From assembly GCF_004114535.1 (NCBI RefSeq), contig NZ_LBJC01000032.1, positions 1 to 64,000 on the forward strand: a stretch of 64,000 nt of DNA. Reading direction: 5' to 3'. The notes under the pieces were generated by a model. It had not been told where the DNA came from. It saw only the letters and a list, made by a program, of their open reading frames with translations, and searched no databases. This DNA comes from Bradyrhizobium nanningense (lineage in GTDB: Bacteria > Pseudomonadota > Alphaproteobacteria > Rhizobiales > Xanthobacteraceae). Each line of letters begins with the position of its first letter. The stretch's first letter is position 1. The translations under genes were made by a program, and so were the position numbers. Positions 29,216 through 41,225 of the stretch are shown in pieces.

Positions 29216-30553
29216 ATGCGGAAATCCCTGCTGTTCCCTCTGGGCACGCTCACTGGAGCGTGTCTCACCCTTCTGGTAGCCAGTCCGCACGGCGGCGTAT
29301 GGGCGGCGCGGGCGGCAGCGAACGCGAATGATGCCTATTCCCAGCTCAATCTGTTCGGCGAAGTGTTCGAGCGCGTGAAGGCGAGCTATGTCGAGAAGCC
29401 CGACAATGCCAAGCTGGTCGAAGGCGCGATCACCGGCATGGTGACCTCGCTCGATCCGCATTCGCGCTACATGAACGCGAAGGCCTGGACCGAGATGCAG
29501 GAGACCACCTCCGGCGAGTTCGGCGGCCTCGGCATCGAGGTCACGATGGAGGACGGCCTCGTCAAGGTCGTCTCGCCGATCGACGATACGCCGGCCTCGA
29601 AGGCCGGCCTCATGTCCGGCGACCTCATCAGCAAGATCGACGGCGAGGCCGTGCAGGGCATGACGCTCGAGCAGGCCGTCAACAAGATGAAGGGCCCGGT
29701 CGATACCCAGACCAAGCTCAGCATCGTGCGCAAGGGCGCCGACGCTCCACTCGACGTCGCGATCAAGCGCGAGATCATCCATGTGCGCCCGGTGCGTTTC
29801 CATGTCGAGAACGGTGACATCGGCTATGTCCGCATCACCTCGTTCAACGAGCAGACCACCGACGGCCTGAAGAAGGCGATCGCCTCGATCACCAGGGACG
29901 TTCCGCAGGAGAAGCTCGTCGGTTACGTGGTAGATCTGCGCAACAATCCGGGTGGATTGCTCGACCAAGCCGTGTCGGTGTCGAGCGCCTTCCTGCAACG
30001 CGGCGAGGTCGTTTCGACCCGTGGCCGCAATCCGGAGGAGACCCAACGCTTCACCGCCCATGGCGGCGACCTCACCAAGGGCAAGCCGCTGGTGGTGCTG
30101 GTCAATGGCGGCTCGGCCTCGGCCTCGGAGATCGTGGCCGGCGCGCTGCATGACCACAAGCGTGCCACGATCATCGGCACGCGCTCGTTCGGCAAGGGCT
30201 CGGTGCAGACGATCATTCCGCTGGGCGCGGGAAATGGCGCGCTGGCGCTGACCACGGCGCGCTACTACACGCCGTCGGGCCGCTCGATCCAGGCCCAGGG
30301 CATCGCGCCCGACATCGAAATCCTGCAGGACGTGCCGCCGGAGCTGAAGGGCCGCATGGACACCATGGCGGAGTCTCAAATGCGCGGGCATCTGTCGGCC
30401 GGCGAAGGTGGCGAGCAGACGGGGTCACAGTCCTACGTCCCGCCCAAGGACGAGGACGACAAGGCCTTGCATGCGGCCTACGACTTCCTGCACGGCGTCA
30501 CCGCGAACGCGGTTGCGGCGAAGCCCGCGTCGAAGGCTGCGGTGCCGAATTAG
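29216..30553 (+). CDS. S41 family C-terminal processing peptidase (CtpA-like)
   Basis: A 445-residue exported serine protease. The N-terminal signal is MRKSLLFPLGTLTGACL with cleavage near residue 34. A PDZ domain lies at about residues 95-180 (GEFGGLGIEVTMEDGLVKVV), and the protease core has DLRNNPGGLLDQAV, the catalytic Ser in GGSASASEIVAGAL and the Lys in GTRSFGKGSVQTI. It degrades or trims periplasmic proteins with exposed C-termini. The start at 29216 is chosen because the signal peptide begins there; the longer frame from 29120 adds unlikely residues. A terminator follows. Confidence 0.95.
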   Translation: MRKSLLFPLGTLTGACLTLLVASPHGGVWAARAAANANDAYSQLNLFGEVFERVKASYVEKPDNAKLVEGAITGMVTSLDPHSRYMNAKAWTEMQETTSGEFGGLGIEVTMEDGLVKVVSPIDDTPASKAGLMSGDLISKIDGEAVQGMTLEQAVNKMKGPVDTQTKLSIVRKGADAPLDVAIKREIIHVRPVRFHVENGDIGYVRITSFNEQTTDGLKKAIASITRDVPQEKLVGYVVDLRNNPGGLLDQAVSVSSAFLQRGEVVSTRGRNPEETQRFTAHGGDLTKGKPLVVLVNGGSASASEIVAGALHDHKRATIIGTRSFGKGSVQTIIPLGAGNGALALTTARYYTPSGRSIQAQGIAPDIEILQDVPPELKGRMDTMAESQMRGHLSAGEGGEQTGSQSYVPPKDEDDKALHAAYDFLHGVTANAVAAKPASKAAVPN

Positions 30554-30580
30554 GACTTACCGCTTCGAGACATCGATTGT

Positions 30581-30615
30581 CGCCCGGGGTGCATCACCGC
30601 TCCCGGGCGGTTTCG
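30581..30615 (+). terminator. Putative Rho-independent terminator of the CtpA-like gene
   Basis: CGCCCGGG at 30581-30588 pairs with CCCGGGCG at 30602-30609, followed by GTTTCG. It lies 28 bp after the protease stop codon. The loop is 13 nt and the T-run is short, so strength is uncertain. Confidence 0.6.
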
Positions 30616-30648
30616 TATGGGGACCTTGGCGGTGATCCGTCGCCGGAC

Positions 30649-33381
30649 CTAACCGGCTTCGCGGCGACGGCTTTCCTTGCCGCTGCGCTGGGCGAGCCGG
30701 CTGCGATGCAGCGCGAACAGCTCCAGCACCTTGTCGGCGGGCTTGGCGGCGCTGAACAGATAGCCCTGCATCTCGGAACAGCCGAGCGCCCGCAGCAGGC
30801 GCTGCTGCTCCTCGGTCTCGACGCCCTCGGCCGTGGTGGTCATGCGGCGCGCGGTCGCCAGATTGACGACGGCCTGGACGATGCTGGCGGAGCCGTCGGG
30901 ACCGGCGATGTCGTCGACGAAACAGCGGTCGATCTTGATCTTGTCGAACGGGAAGCGGTGCAAATAGCTCAGCGACGAGTAACCGGTGCCGAAATCGTCG
31001 AGCGCGATGCGCACGCCGATGGCGCGGAGCTGGTGCAGTATCGTGAGCGCGGCATCGTCGTCGCGGATCAGTACCGCCTCGGTGATCTCGAGCTCCAGCC
31101 GGCTCGCCGGCAGGTTCGAAGCGGCGAGCGCCGCCATGATTTTCAGCGCCAGCGTGCCGCTCTTGAATTGCACCGGCGAGACGTTGACCGCGAGGCGGAT
31201 GTCGTCGGGCCAGTTCGCAGCGTCCCGGCAGGCAGTCGCCAGCACCCATTCGCCGATCTCGTTGATCAGGCCGGTATCTTCGGCGATCGGGATGAACTCC
31301 GCCGGCGAGACCATGCCGCGCTCGGGATGGCGCCAGCGCACCAGGGCCTCGCAGCCGGTGATACGATCATCCTTCAGGCTGAGGCAGGGCTGGTAATAAA
31401 CCTCGAGGCCGCCTTCGAGACCTCCTAGGGCGATGGCGTGGCGCAGATCGCTCTCGAGCTGCCGGCGCTCGCGCACCTTGGCATCCATCTCCGGCTCGAA
31501 GAAGCGGTAAGTGCGCCGTCCCGCCGACTTGGCGGCGTACATCGCCATGTCCGCGTTCTTGAGGATCTGGTCGAGCACCGTACCGTGTTCCGGCGCGAGC
31601 GCGATGCCGATGCTGGCGTCGGTGGTGAGATGATGGCCCAAGCAGTCGAACGGCGCGCGGATGGCCGCGAAGACCCGCGCGACGAGCTCGTCGACCTGGT
31701 CCCGCGACGTCACCGCGCTCTGGACGATGGCGAATTCGTCGCCGCCGAGCCGCGCCACGAAATCCGCCGGGCCCGCACAGCAGCGCAGGCTTGCGGCAAT
31801 CGATTTCAACAGTTCGTCGCCGACGAGATGGCCGAGTGCGTCGTTGACTCCTTTGAACTCGTCGATGTCGATGTAATGCACCGCGATCTCTTCGCCGTTG
31901 CCGACGGCGGCCAGCTCTTCGCGCAGGTGCTCGTGGAACATGGTGCGGTTGGGCAGATCGGTCAGCGCGTCGTAATGGGCGAGGTGGGTGATGCGTTCCT
32001 CGATGCGGCGGCGCTCGGTGATGTCCTCATGGGTCGCCACCCAGCCGCCGTCCGCGAGCGGCTCGTTGAGGATGTGGATCGAGCGGCCATCGGAGGTGTC
32101 GACCACCATGGAGTTGCGCGTATGGATGCCCTTCAGCACGCGCGCGACATAGCCGTCGACGTCGCCCGTGAACGAGCCGGTTGCCTTGCGATGGGCGATG
32201 ATGTCGTGAAAACTGCAGCCGGGCTTCACGATCTCGGCCGACAATCCATACATTTCGATGTAGCGCTGGTTGCAGACCACCATCCGCCGCTCGGCGTCGA
32301 ACAGCAAGAGACCCTGCGTCATGTTGTTGACGGCGCGGTCGAGCCGCTGCTTCTCCAGCGTCAGCCGTTCGCGCGAGGCGCGGTGTTGCTCCAGCAGCTT
32401 GCGCACGATCGCGATCAGCACGCCGGCGATGGCGAGCGCGGAGGCGCCGGCGACCGAGATCAGCATGCCGATCTGCTCGCGCCAGTCGGTCAGGGCCGCC
32501 GCACGCGTCGTGGTGGCCATCATCAGGATCGGGAAATGGGGCAGTGCGCGCGAGGCGATTAGTCGATCTTCGCCGTCGATGGGGCTCGTGAAACGGCCAG
32601 CGAAATGATCGAGCCCGAAAACCCTCTGCTGTTCGAACGGACCGGTCTTGAAGTTTCGCCCCATCAATTCGCTGGAATGGGGATAACGGGCGAGCAGCGT
32701 GCCGTCCCGATGCAGCATCGAGATCGTCGCGCCTTCGCCGAGCGCAACGGTGGCGAAGAACTTCTCGAAGTTGGCGGGCTCGATGCCGCGTCCGACCACA
32801 CCCAGGAACTCGCCGTTCGGCCCGACGATCTTGCGCACGATCAGGACGGTCCAGGCACCCGAGATGCGGCTGTGCAGCGGCTCGATCAGGACATCCGGCG
32901 AATTGGGATCGTACTTGAAGGTGCGAAAATAGGCGCGGTCGGCCATGTTGACCTTTGGGACCGGCCAGGCCGTCGACGAATTGATCAGATTGCCTTCGGC
33001 GTCGATGATGTTGACGCCGCCGATATAGGGCAGTGCCTCGATCTTCGAACGCAGCATCTGGTGGACGCCCTGACCAGAGAGGCGGGTGCGGAAGTCCGCA
33101 ACGCTGGCAATGCCGATCGAACGTGCGTGATCGACGAAGTCTCTCTGGATGACCGCGAAATCCTGCAATTGCTGGTCGAAGTGATGGGCGAGCATCAGCA
33201 CGGTGTTCTCCAGCTCGCGGCTGGAATTGCGCAGCGCCCGCTCGCGGAAGTTCTGCGCCATCAGGACCGAGCCTACGGCGATGGCCGCGATCAGCAGCGT
33301 GCCGCCCACCACCAGCCAGCGGATCGGTCCGCTGCGCACGAAGGCTTGGTCAAACAGGCGACTGCCGAATCTCGTCATCAT
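30649..33381 (-). CDS. Membrane-bound cyclic-di-GMP enzyme: Cache-PAS-GGDEF-EAL
   Basis: A 910-residue sensory protein. A transmembrane helix at about residues 20-42 leads to a periplasmic Cache-like sensor (about 50-300) and a second helix near 305-325. A PAS segment (NNMTQGLLLFDAERRMVVCN) starts near 350. The GGDEF domain carries an intact RLGGDEFAIV, and the EAL domain keeps EALVRW, DDFGTGYSSL and TTTAEGVETEEQ. Both diguanylate cyclase and phosphodiesterase activities are therefore possible. The periplasmic domain should sense a small ligand. It sits alone between the CtpA-like gene and moaC, inside what is a continuous trp-mo gene series in other Rhizobiales. Confidence 0.94.
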   Translation of the reverse strand: MMTRFGSRLFDQAFVRSGPIRWLVVGGTLLIAAIAVGSVLMAQNFRERALRNSSRELENTVLMLAHHFDQQLQDFAVIQRDFVDHARSIGIASVADFRTRLSGQGVHQMLRSKIEALPYIGGVNIIDAEGNLINSSTAWPVPKVNMADRAYFRTFKYDPNSPDVLIEPLHSRISGAWTVLIVRKIVGPNGEFLGVVGRGIEPANFEKFFATVALGEGATISMLHRDGTLLARYPHSSELMGRNFKTGPFEQQRVFGLDHFAGRFTSPIDGEDRLIASRALPHFPILMMATTTRAAALTDWREQIGMLISVAGASALAIAGVLIAIVRKLLEQHRASRERLTLEKQRLDRAVNNMTQGLLLFDAERRMVVCNQRYIEMYGLSAEIVKPGCSFHDIIAHRKATGSFTGDVDGYVARVLKGIHTRNSMVVDTSDGRSIHILNEPLADGGWVATHEDITERRRIEERITHLAHYDALTDLPNRTMFHEHLREELAAVGNGEEIAVHYIDIDEFKGVNDALGHLVGDELLKSIAASLRCCAGPADFVARLGGDEFAIVQSAVTSRDQVDELVARVFAAIRAPFDCLGHHLTTDASIGIALAPEHGTVLDQILKNADMAMYAAKSAGRRTYRFFEPEMDAKVRERRQLESDLRHAIALGGLEGGLEVYYQPCLSLKDDRITGCEALVRWRHPERGMVSPAEFIPIAEDTGLINEIGEWVLATACRDAANWPDDIRLAVNVSPVQFKSGTLALKIMAALAASNLPASRLELEITEAVLIRDDDAALTILHQLRAIGVRIALDDFGTGYSSLSYLHRFPFDKIKIDRCFVDDIAGPDGSASIVQAVVNLATARRMTTTAEGVETEEQQRLLRALGCSEMQGYLFSAAKPADKVLELFALHRSRLAQRSGKESRRREAG

Positions 33382-33557
33382 GCTGGATCATTGCCGTGCA
33401 CACGCCGGGATCAATTCTCGGCCCCGAAAACATCCGTGGGTTTACGGGAACGGTGTGGAGGCGAAGTTAGGAAGCGAGGTTAACGGAGCGTGAACGGTCG
33501 CGTGCAAAAGCAATCGATGGGCGCGATGCAGCAGGCGTTCGCTGAAATGAGCGTGCT

Positions 33558-34082
33558 TCAGGCGCGGTAATGGCCGGACTTGCCGCCGAGCTTCTCGACC
33601 AGATGGATGCCTTCGATACGCACGCCGCGCTCGACCGCCTTGATCATGTCGTAGATGGTGAGGCAGGTGACAGACACCGCGGTGAGTGCCTCCATCTCCA
33701 CGCCGGTCGGTCCGGTCACTTTCACGCTGGCCCGCACCACACAGCCCGGCAGCTTTGCGTCGGGCTCGATGTCGACAATGACCTTCGACAGCGCGAGCGG
33801 ATGACAGAGCGGGATCAGCTCCGAGGTGCGCTTGGCGGCCATGATGCCGGCGATGCGCGCGGTGCCGAGCACGTCGCCCTTCTTGGCGTTGCCTGAGACG
33901 ATCAGGTCGAGCGTCGCCTTGGTCATGACGACGCGGCCTTCCGCGACCGCGAGCCGCTCGGTCGCCGGCTTGTCCGACACGTCGACCATTCGGGCCTCGC
34001 CGGAGGCGCCGATATGGGTGAGGGCGGGGCCTGCCTTGGTCCTCGAGGATTTGGTCTTGGACGGCGAAGCCTTGCGCGCCAT
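33558..34082 (-). CDS. moaC: Cyclic pyranopterin monophosphate synthase
   Basis: A 174-residue MoaC, second enzyme of molybdenum cofactor synthesis after Moa[18 protein letters not shown] near residue 90 and the [19 protein letters not shown] segment with KLGGKSGHY at the end are diagnostic. The N-terminus has a short Lys/Ser-rich extension. The start is separated from the trpC stop by only 1 bp, so trpD-trpC-moaC are one transcript. Confidence 0.97.
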   Translation of the reverse strand: MARKASPSKTKSSRTKAGPALTHIGASGEARMVDVSDKPATERLAVAEGRVVMTKATLDLIVSGNAKKGDVLGTARIAGIMAAKRTSELIPLCHPLALSKVIVDIEPDAKLPGCVVRASVKVTGPTGVEMEALTAVSVTCLTIYDMIKAVERGVRIEGIHLVEKLGGKSGHYRA

Positions 34083-34083
34083 G

Positions 34084-34905
34084 TCAGCGCGTACCGGTCG
34101 CGCGCGCGCCCGTCTCGCGCGCGAGCAAGGTGCGCGTCGCCGCGGTGACGTCGGCCTGCCGCATCAGGCTTTCACCGACCAGGAAGGTCGACATGCCGAC
34201 GCGCTCGAGCCGGGCGAGATCGGCGGGCGTGAAGATGCCGCTCTCGCCGACCATCAGCCGGTCGGCAGGGATCAGCGGCGCCAGGGCCTCGCTGGTGGCA
34301 AGCGTGGTCTCGAAGGTGCGAAGATTGCGGTTGTTGACCCCGATCATCGGCGAACGAAGTTTCAGCGCCCGATCGAGCTCGGCGCGGTCGTGGATTTCGA
34401 TCAGCACGTCCATGCCGTAGGCGAAAGCGGCGTCTTCGAGATCCTTGGCGGTGGCATCGTCGAGCGCCGCCATGATGATCAGGATGCAATCGGCGCCGTG
34501 CGCGCGGGCCTCGACCACCTGATAGGGGTCGAACATGAAATCCTTCCGCAGCACCGGCAGCAACGTCGCCGCACGCGCCGCCACCATGAAATCGAGATGC
34601 CCCTGGAACGAGGGCGTGTCGGTCAGCACCGACAGACAGGCCGCGCCGCCGGCCTCATAGGCCTTGGCGAGCTGGGGCGGGTCGAAATCGGCGCGGATCA
34701 GCCCTTTCGAGGGCGAGGCCTTCTTCACCTCCGCGATCAGCGCGTAATCGCCGTTGGCGTGCTTGGCCTTGATCGCGCCCACGAAGCCGCGCGGAGCCCC
34801 TTGCGCCTTGGCTCTTGCCTCAATCGCCGCGAGCGGCTGCGCGCGCTTGGCGGCTGCGATCTCCTCGCGCTTGTAGGCTTCGATCTTGGTCAGGATGTCC
34901 GACAT
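34084..34905 (-). CDS. trpC: Indole-3-glycerol phosphate synthase
   Basis: A 273-residue TIM barrel that closes the indole ring in tryptophan biosynthesis. [19 protein letters not shown] holds the catalytic Lys, [13 protein letters not shown] the next, and [14 protein letters not shown] plus [11 protein letters not shown] the phosphate site. It is monofunctional, with no trpF fusion. It starts 7 bp after the trpD stop. Confidence 0.98.
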   Translation of the reverse strand: MSDILTKIEAYKREEIAAAKRAQPLAAIEARAKAQGAPRGFVGAIKAKHANGDYALIAEVKKASPSKGLIRADFDPPQLAKAYEAGGAACLSVLTDTPSFQGHLDFMVAARAATLLPVLRKDFMFDPYQVVEARAHGADCILIIMAALDDATAKDLEDAAFAYGMDVLIEIHDRAELDRALKLRSPMIGVNNRNLRTFETTLATSEALAPLIPADRLMVGESGIFTPADLARLERVGMSTFLVGESLMRQADVTAATRTLLARETGARATGTR

Positions 34906-34912
34906 GTCAGGC

Positions 34913-35926
34913 TCAGCCGTTCGAGACCGCGATCAGGTGCTTCAGCTTCGCGTTGGCTGCGCCGCTGTCGATCGACTTCATGCCGATCGCGACGCCTTCC
35001 TTGAGGTCCTTGGCGCGCCCGGCCACGACCAGTGCAGCTGCGGCGTTCATCAGGGCGACGTCGCGGTAGGCGCTCGGCTTGCCGTCGAGCACGCTTTGCA
35101 GCGCGATCGCATTGGCATCGGCGTCACCGCCCTTGAGCGCGCCGGCCTCGCAACGCGGCAGGCCGGCGTCTTCCGGCGTCACCTCGAAATTCCGGATCTC
35201 GCCATTGTGGAGCGTGGAGACGAAGGTCGGGCCGGTGAGGGTAATCTCGTCGAGGCCATCGGAGCCGTGCACCACCCAGGCGGATTCGCAGCCGAGATTC
35301 TTCAGCACCTGCGCCAGCGGCTGCACCCATTGCCTGGAGAAGACGCCGACCATCTGCCGCTTCACGCCGGCCGGATTGGACAGCGGGCCGAGCAGATTGA
35401 AGATCGTGCGCGTCGCAAGCTCGACCCGGGTCGGACCGACGTTCTTCATGGCGGGATGGTGGGCGGGAGCGAACATGAAGCCGATGCCGCATTCGCGCAC
35501 GCAACGGCCGACCTGATCGGGCCTGAGGTCGATCTTGACGCCGAGCGAGGCCAGCACGTCGGCGGCGCCCGAGCGCGACGACAGCGCGCGGTTGCCGTGC
35601 TTGGCCACCGGCACGCCGGCGCCCGAGACGATGAAGGAGGCGCAGGTCGAGACGTTGACCGAGCCGGAGCCGTCGCCGCCGGTGCCGACGATGTCGACCG
35701 CGTCAGGCGGTGCCGTCACGGTCAGCATCTTGGAACGCATCGCCGAGACCGCGCCGGTGATCTCGTCGACGGTTTCGCCGCGCACCCGCAGCGCCATCAA
35801 CAGGCCACCCATCTGGGAGGGCGTGGCCTCGCCACTCATCATGGCGTCGAAGGCGGAAGCCGCTTCGTCACGCGACAGGCTGGCGCCGGTCGCCACTTTT
35901 CCAATGATCGATTTCAGGTCGTCCAT
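34913..35926 (-). CDS. trpD: Anthranilate phosphoribosyltransferase
   Basis: A 337-residue enzyme joining anthranilate to PRPP. The PRPP-binding [18 protein letters not shown] is near residues 80-97, and [17 protein letters not shown] follows. The length is standard. It is 14 bp downstream of the PpiD-like gene and leads the trpD-trpC-moaC operon. Confidence 0.98.
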   Translation of the reverse strand: MDDLKSIIGKVATGASLSRDEAASAFDAMMSGEATPSQMGGLLMALRVRGETVDEITGAVSAMRSKMLTVTAPPDAVDIVGTGGDGSGSVNVSTCASFIVSGAGVPVAKHGNRALSSRSGAADVLASLGVKIDLRPDQVGRCVRECGIGFMFAPAHHPAMKNVGPTRVELATRTIFNLLGPLSNPAGVKRQMVGVFSRQWVQPLAQVLKNLGCESAWVVHGSDGLDEITLTGPTFVSTLHNGEIRNFEVTPEDAGLPRCEAGALKGGDADANAIALQSVLDGKPSAYRDVALMNAAAALVVAGRAKDLKEGVAIGMKSIDSGAANAKLKHLIAVSNG

Positions 35927-35940
35927 CGCGTGCTTTCAAC

Positions 35941-37848
35941 TCACTGGTTCGCGCCGGTCACCTGCGCGAAGGCGGCCTGATTAATGGTGGTCCCGATGTC
36001 GGTTTCAAGCTTGTTGACGTAGGAGGCGACCTGCTCCTCGGTCTGGGCGCGGTCGAGGCTCTCCTTCAGCTTCTTGACCGCGTCTGAGGCAACGTCGACC
36101 GCGGGATCGACGATATCGGTGACGCGGAAGACGATGACCTCGGTGCCGCCGGTCACCGGCGTCTGTCCGACGCCATCCTTGGCGGCGCGGAAGGCGGCCG
36201 CCACGACGGAAGCGGGCACGCTGGCGGGCGTATCGTCGCGCTTGAAGCCGGTCGCGGTCTCGACCTTGGCGCCGATGGCGGAGGCTTCATCGGCGAGCTT
36301 GCCGCCCGCTTCGAGCTTCTGCACCATCTCGGTCGCCTTGGTCTTGAGCTTGGTCGCGATCTGGTCCTGGCGCCAGCGCGCCTCGACCTGGTCGCGGACC
36401 TCGTCGAGATTGCGGTCGCGTGAGGGCGTGATGGCGAGCACGTCGTACCAGACATAGCCGCCCTTGAACGAGATCGAGTCGTTGTCGACGCCGACATCGG
36501 TGTTGAAGGCCTGCGACACCACGTCGAGGCCCTGCGGGATATTCGCGACCGGCTGGCCGTCCGGGGCGCGGCCGGAGCGGTCGACCGCGTCGATGGTCAC
36601 GGCGGTGAGGCCGAGCTTCTGCGCCGCGTCGATCACGCTGGCGCCGCCGCCACGCTCGTCCTCCATCTTGTCGCGGAGATCGTTGACCTTGACGCGCGCG
36701 CGCTCGGTTGCGATCTCGCGCTTGATGTCGCCGGCAAGGGTTGCGTAGTCCGCCTCTTTGCCCGGCTCGATCTTGTCGACCTTGACGATGGATGTGCCGA
36801 GAGCGCCCTGGATCGGCTGGCTGATCTCGCCGGCGGGAAGCGCGAAGGCGGCTTCGCCTACCGCGGCATCCAGCGAAGATTTGGTGACGAGGCCAAGGTC
36901 GACATCGGAGGCGCTGAGCCCGCGCTCCTTGCCGAGGTCCTCGAACGACATGCCGCCGACGAGGCGCTCCCGGGCGGCCTGCGCTTCCGCCGCGTTGGGG
37001 AAGACGATCTGCTGGATCTGGCGCTTCTCTGGCGCGCCGAGCCGGTCCTTGCGCTGCTCGAACACTTTCTTGGCGTCCTCGTCCGACACCTCGCTCCACT
37101 TGCCGATTTCTTCCGGCGAGACCACCACGAAGGCGATCTTGCGATATTCGGGCGCGCGGAACTGAACCTTGTGATCCTCGAAATAGGCCGCGAGCGCCTC
37201 GGGCGAGGGCGCGTCGATCTGGCCTGCCTGGGCGGCATCGAGCCTGACGAACTCAATGGCGCGCTGCTCGTTCTGGAAGCGCGTCAGCACGTCGATCATG
37301 GCCTTCGGCGGCTCGAGGCCGGCGCCGATCGTGCCGGTGATCTGCCGGCGCAGCGACACCTTGCGCTGCTCGGACACGTAGCGCTGCTCGGTATAGCCGA
37401 AATTGCGGATCACGGCCTGGAAGCGGTTCGCATCGAAGTTGCCGCCAACACCCTTGAAGTTAGGGTCGTTCATGATGACCTGGCGGATCTGGTCATCGGA
37501 CTGACCGAGCCCGAGCCGGCGTGCCTCCTCGTCGAGGGCAGCTTCCGCGATGGTCTGCTGCAGCACCTGGCGGTCGAGGCCGAAGGCGCGCGCCTGGTCG
37601 GGCGTCAACGGACGGCCGAACTGCCGGCTGATCTGCTGCAGGCGGTCGGTATAGATCTGGCGGAACTCGTTCAGCGAAATCTCGGTGTGGCCGATCTTGG
37701 CGACTGTGGACTGCCCGAAGCCGCGGAAGATGTCGGCGATGCCCCAAATGCCGAAACTGACGATCAACACGCCCATCACCACGGCCATAATGGTCTTGCC
37801 GAGCCAGTTTGATGAGGCTTTGCGCATTCCTCGAAGCATTTGGTCCAA
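35941..37848 (-). CDS. Peptidylprolyl isomerase / SurA N-terminal domain protein (PpiD-like)
   Basis: A 635-residue periplasmic folding factor anchored by one N-terminal transmembrane helix (about residues 17-38, IMAVVMGVLIVSFGIWGIA). A SurA_N-type helical domain follows, then a parvulin rotamase domain in the middle (about 255-350) and a long charged C-terminal region. It assists outer-membrane and periplasmic protein folding at the Sec exit. It is immediately upstream of trpD, as in other Rhizobiales, and divergent from tpiA. Confidence 0.93.
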   Translation of the reverse strand: MDQMLRGMRKASSNWLGKTIMAVVMGVLIVSFGIWGIADIFRGFGQSTVAKIGHTEISLNEFRQIYTDRLQQISRQFGRPLTPDQARAFGLDRQVLQQTIAEAALDEEARRLGLGQSDDQIRQVIMNDPNFKGVGGNFDANRFQAVIRNFGYTEQRYVSEQRKVSLRRQITGTIGAGLEPPKAMIDVLTRFQNEQRAIEFVRLDAAQAGQIDAPSPEALAAYFEDHKVQFRAPEYRKIAFVVVSPEEIGKWSEVSDEDAKKVFEQRKDRLGAPEKRQIQQIVFPNAAEAQAARERLVGGMSFEDLGKERGLSASDVDLGLVTKSSLDAAVGEAAFALPAGEISQPIQGALGTSIVKVDKIEPGKEADYATLAGDIKREIATERARVKVNDLRDKMEDERGGGASVIDAAQKLGLTAVTIDAVDRSGRAPDGQPVANIPQGLDVVSQAFNTDVGVDNDSISFKGGYVWYDVLAITPSRDRNLDEVRDQVEARWRQDQIATKLKTKATEMVQKLEAGGKLADEASAIGAKVETATGFKRDDTPASVPASVVAAAFRAAKDGVGQTPVTGGTEVIVFRVTDIVDPAVDVASDAVKKLKESLDRAQTEEQVASYVNKLETDIGTTINQAAFAQVTGANQ

Positions 37849-38061
37849 CTTGTCTGAGCAGGAGGGGAACGGGAACGCGTCTTAATGCAGATTCCGCAAA
37901 AGCGCGTCACCAAATTGATCAATCATCATAAAGTGGCGGCTTTCGCCCCGCAACCTCGGGTCCGCCGACGCTGACGGCGGCGGTTAAGAACCTCTGGTCT
38001 CTGGAACTGCGCCGGGTCCTCTGCTAGCGCATGCACAAACCTCATTCTGCTGGGAATCGAC
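37849..38061. promoter_or_regulatory. Divergent promoter region between ppiD-like and tpiA
   Basis: 213 bp between the two divergent starts. It includes the AT-rich stretch AATTGATCAATCATCATAAA around 37913-37932, the likeliest core promoter zone. No operator is assigned. Confidence 0.4.
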
Positions 38062-38817
38062 ATGACCGACGCCATCCGCCCCCTGATCGCCGGCAATTGG
38101 AAAATGAACGGGCTGAAGGCCCAGGCTGCCGAGTTCGACGCCATGCTCAACGGTGCGGCAGATGTGGCCGCAAAGGCCGACCTGCTGGTCTGCCCGCCGG
38201 TGACCCTGATCGCAGGCTTTGCCGAGAAGGTGCGCGGCAAGACGGTCGCGGTCGGGGCTCAGGATTGCCATCCCAAGGCCTCCGGCGCGCATACCGGCGA
38301 TATCTCCGCCGAAATGCTGGTGGATGCCGGGGCGAGCGCCATCATCGTTGGCCATTCTGAGCGTCGCGCCGACCACGGCGAGGGCGATGGCCTGATCCGC
38401 CAGAAGGCGGAAGCCGCCTGGCGCGCCGGGGCGACAGCGATCGTCTGCATCGGCGAGACGCAAGGCCAGCGCGACGCCGGTCAGACCCTGGACATTCTGC
38501 GCGGGCAGCTCGTGGGCTCGTTGCCGGATGGCTCGACCGCCGCGAATCTCGTCGTGGCCTATGAGCCGGTCTGGGCCATCGGCACCGGCCTGACCCCCAC
38601 GGTCAAGGATGTCGAGCAGATTCATGGGTTTATCCGGGAGCTCCTGACCATCAGGTTCAAGGCCGACGGTGCCAGGATGCGCATCCTCTACGGCGGCTCG
38701 GTCAAGCCTTCGAATGCGGCCGAGCTGATGGCGGTCAAGAACGTCAACGGGGCGCTTGTTGGCGGCGCCAGCCTGAAGGCGGCTGATTTCCTTGCCATTG
38801 CCAAGGGCTGCCCCTAG
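38062..38817 (+). CDS. tpiA: Triosephosphate isomerase
   Basis: A 251-residue TIM barrel interconverting DHAP and glyceraldehyde-3-phosphate. [10 protein letters not shown] near residue 11 holds the catalytic Lys, VGHSERR the His, [12 protein letters not shown] the Glu, and [11 protein letters not shown] binds phosphate. It is the first gene of the conserved tpiA-secG-pyrG-kdsA-eno-pdh series. Confidence 0.98.
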   Translation: MTDAIRPLIAGNWKMNGLKAQAAEFDAMLNGAADVAAKADLLVCPPVTLIAGFAEKVRGKTVAVGAQDCHPKASGAHTGDISAEMLVDAGASAIIVGHSERRADHGEGDGLIRQKAEAAWRAGATAIVCIGETQGQRDAGQTLDILRGQLVGSLPDGSTAANLVVAYEPVWAIGTGLTPTVKDVEQIHGFIRELLTIRFKADGARMRILYGGSVKPSNAAELMAVKNVNGALVGGASLKAADFLAIAKGCP

Positions 38818-38956
38818 CTAAGTCCAAACCGCGGGACCGGCCCGATCGGGGGTGGCAATACCCCCTCCGATCGTGTAACACCGCGCAACTTCAGGAAAAC
38901 CCGCGAAGCGCGATCGGCCGCCGTCAGGCGCCGCCCGCTTGTGACGGAAGGGCACT

Positions 38957-39343
38957 ATGCAGACCGTTGTCATCGTCATTCACCTCATGATCGTCACTGT
39001 GATGATCGGCGCCGTCCTGCTCCAGAAGTCGGAAGGCGGCGGCCTCGGCATGGGTGGCGGCGCGGGCTTCATGTCGAGCCGAGGCACCGCGAATCTCCTG
39101 ACGCGGACCACCGCGATCCTGGCTGGGCTCTTCTTCCTCACCAGCCTGTTCCTGTCATGGCACGCGGGCTACAGCCGCGCACCGTCGTCGATCATCGGCA
39201 CCCCGGCGTCGCAGGGCCAGCCGGCCGGCGGATCGCCGATCGCGCCGCCGACCTCGGGCGGCATCCTGGATTCGCTCAAGAAGGCCGACGAGCAGCAGCA
39301 GGCCCCGGCCCCGACCGGCCCGCAGGTGCCGCGTTCGCAATAA
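38957..39343 (+). CDS. secG: Preprotein translocase subunit SecG
   Basis: A 128-residue membrane protein with two hydrophobic helices (residues about 3-22 and 53-72) around the conserved cytoplasmic loop LLQKSEGGGLGMGGGAGFMS. The C-terminal Pro/Gly/Gln-rich tail is typical of alphaproteobacterial SecG. It stimulates SecYE-mediated translocation. Confidence 0.96.
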   Translation: MQTVVIVIHLMIVTVMIGAVLLQKSEGGGLGMGGGAGFMSSRGTANLLTRTTAILAGLFFLTSLFLSWHAGYSRAPSSIIGTPASQGQPAGGSPIAPPTSGGILDSLKKADEQQQAPAPTGPQVPRSQ

Positions 39344-39355
39344 AGCAGGGGGGCC

Positions 39356-39383
39356 ATGCAGGGCGGCTGCTACCGTCCTGCAT
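39356..39383 (+). terminator. Hairpin after secG
   Basis: 39356-39366 pairs with 39373-39383 (11 bp including one G-U) around a 6-nt loop. It lies 13 bp after the secG stop, but no T-run follows, so it may be a processing or pausing hairpin rather than a true terminator. Confidence 0.4.
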
Positions 39384-39497
39384 CAACAATCCCCATCAAG
39401 GCACTGTCACCACTCTTAGTTTTGGCTCACCCACAGGCCCGCAGAATCTTTGGGGCGGAATACGAATCGCTTTGGCGAATCGAATTCGAGGGATTAG

Positions 39498-41141
<1,644 letters not shown>

Positions 41142-41144
41142 TCG

Positions 41145-41177
41145 GCTCGCCCGCCTTTGAAGGGCGAGCAATTTGTT
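41145..41177 (+). terminator. Putative terminator of pyrG
   Basis: GCTCGCCC at 41145-41152 pairs with GGGCGAGC at 41162-41169, followed by AATTTGTT. It begins 4 bp after the pyrG stop codon. Confidence 0.6.
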
Positions 41178-41225
41178 GCGACAACTCCCCCGCCGCAAAA
41201 ACAACAATGCATGGAGTGAACTCCG

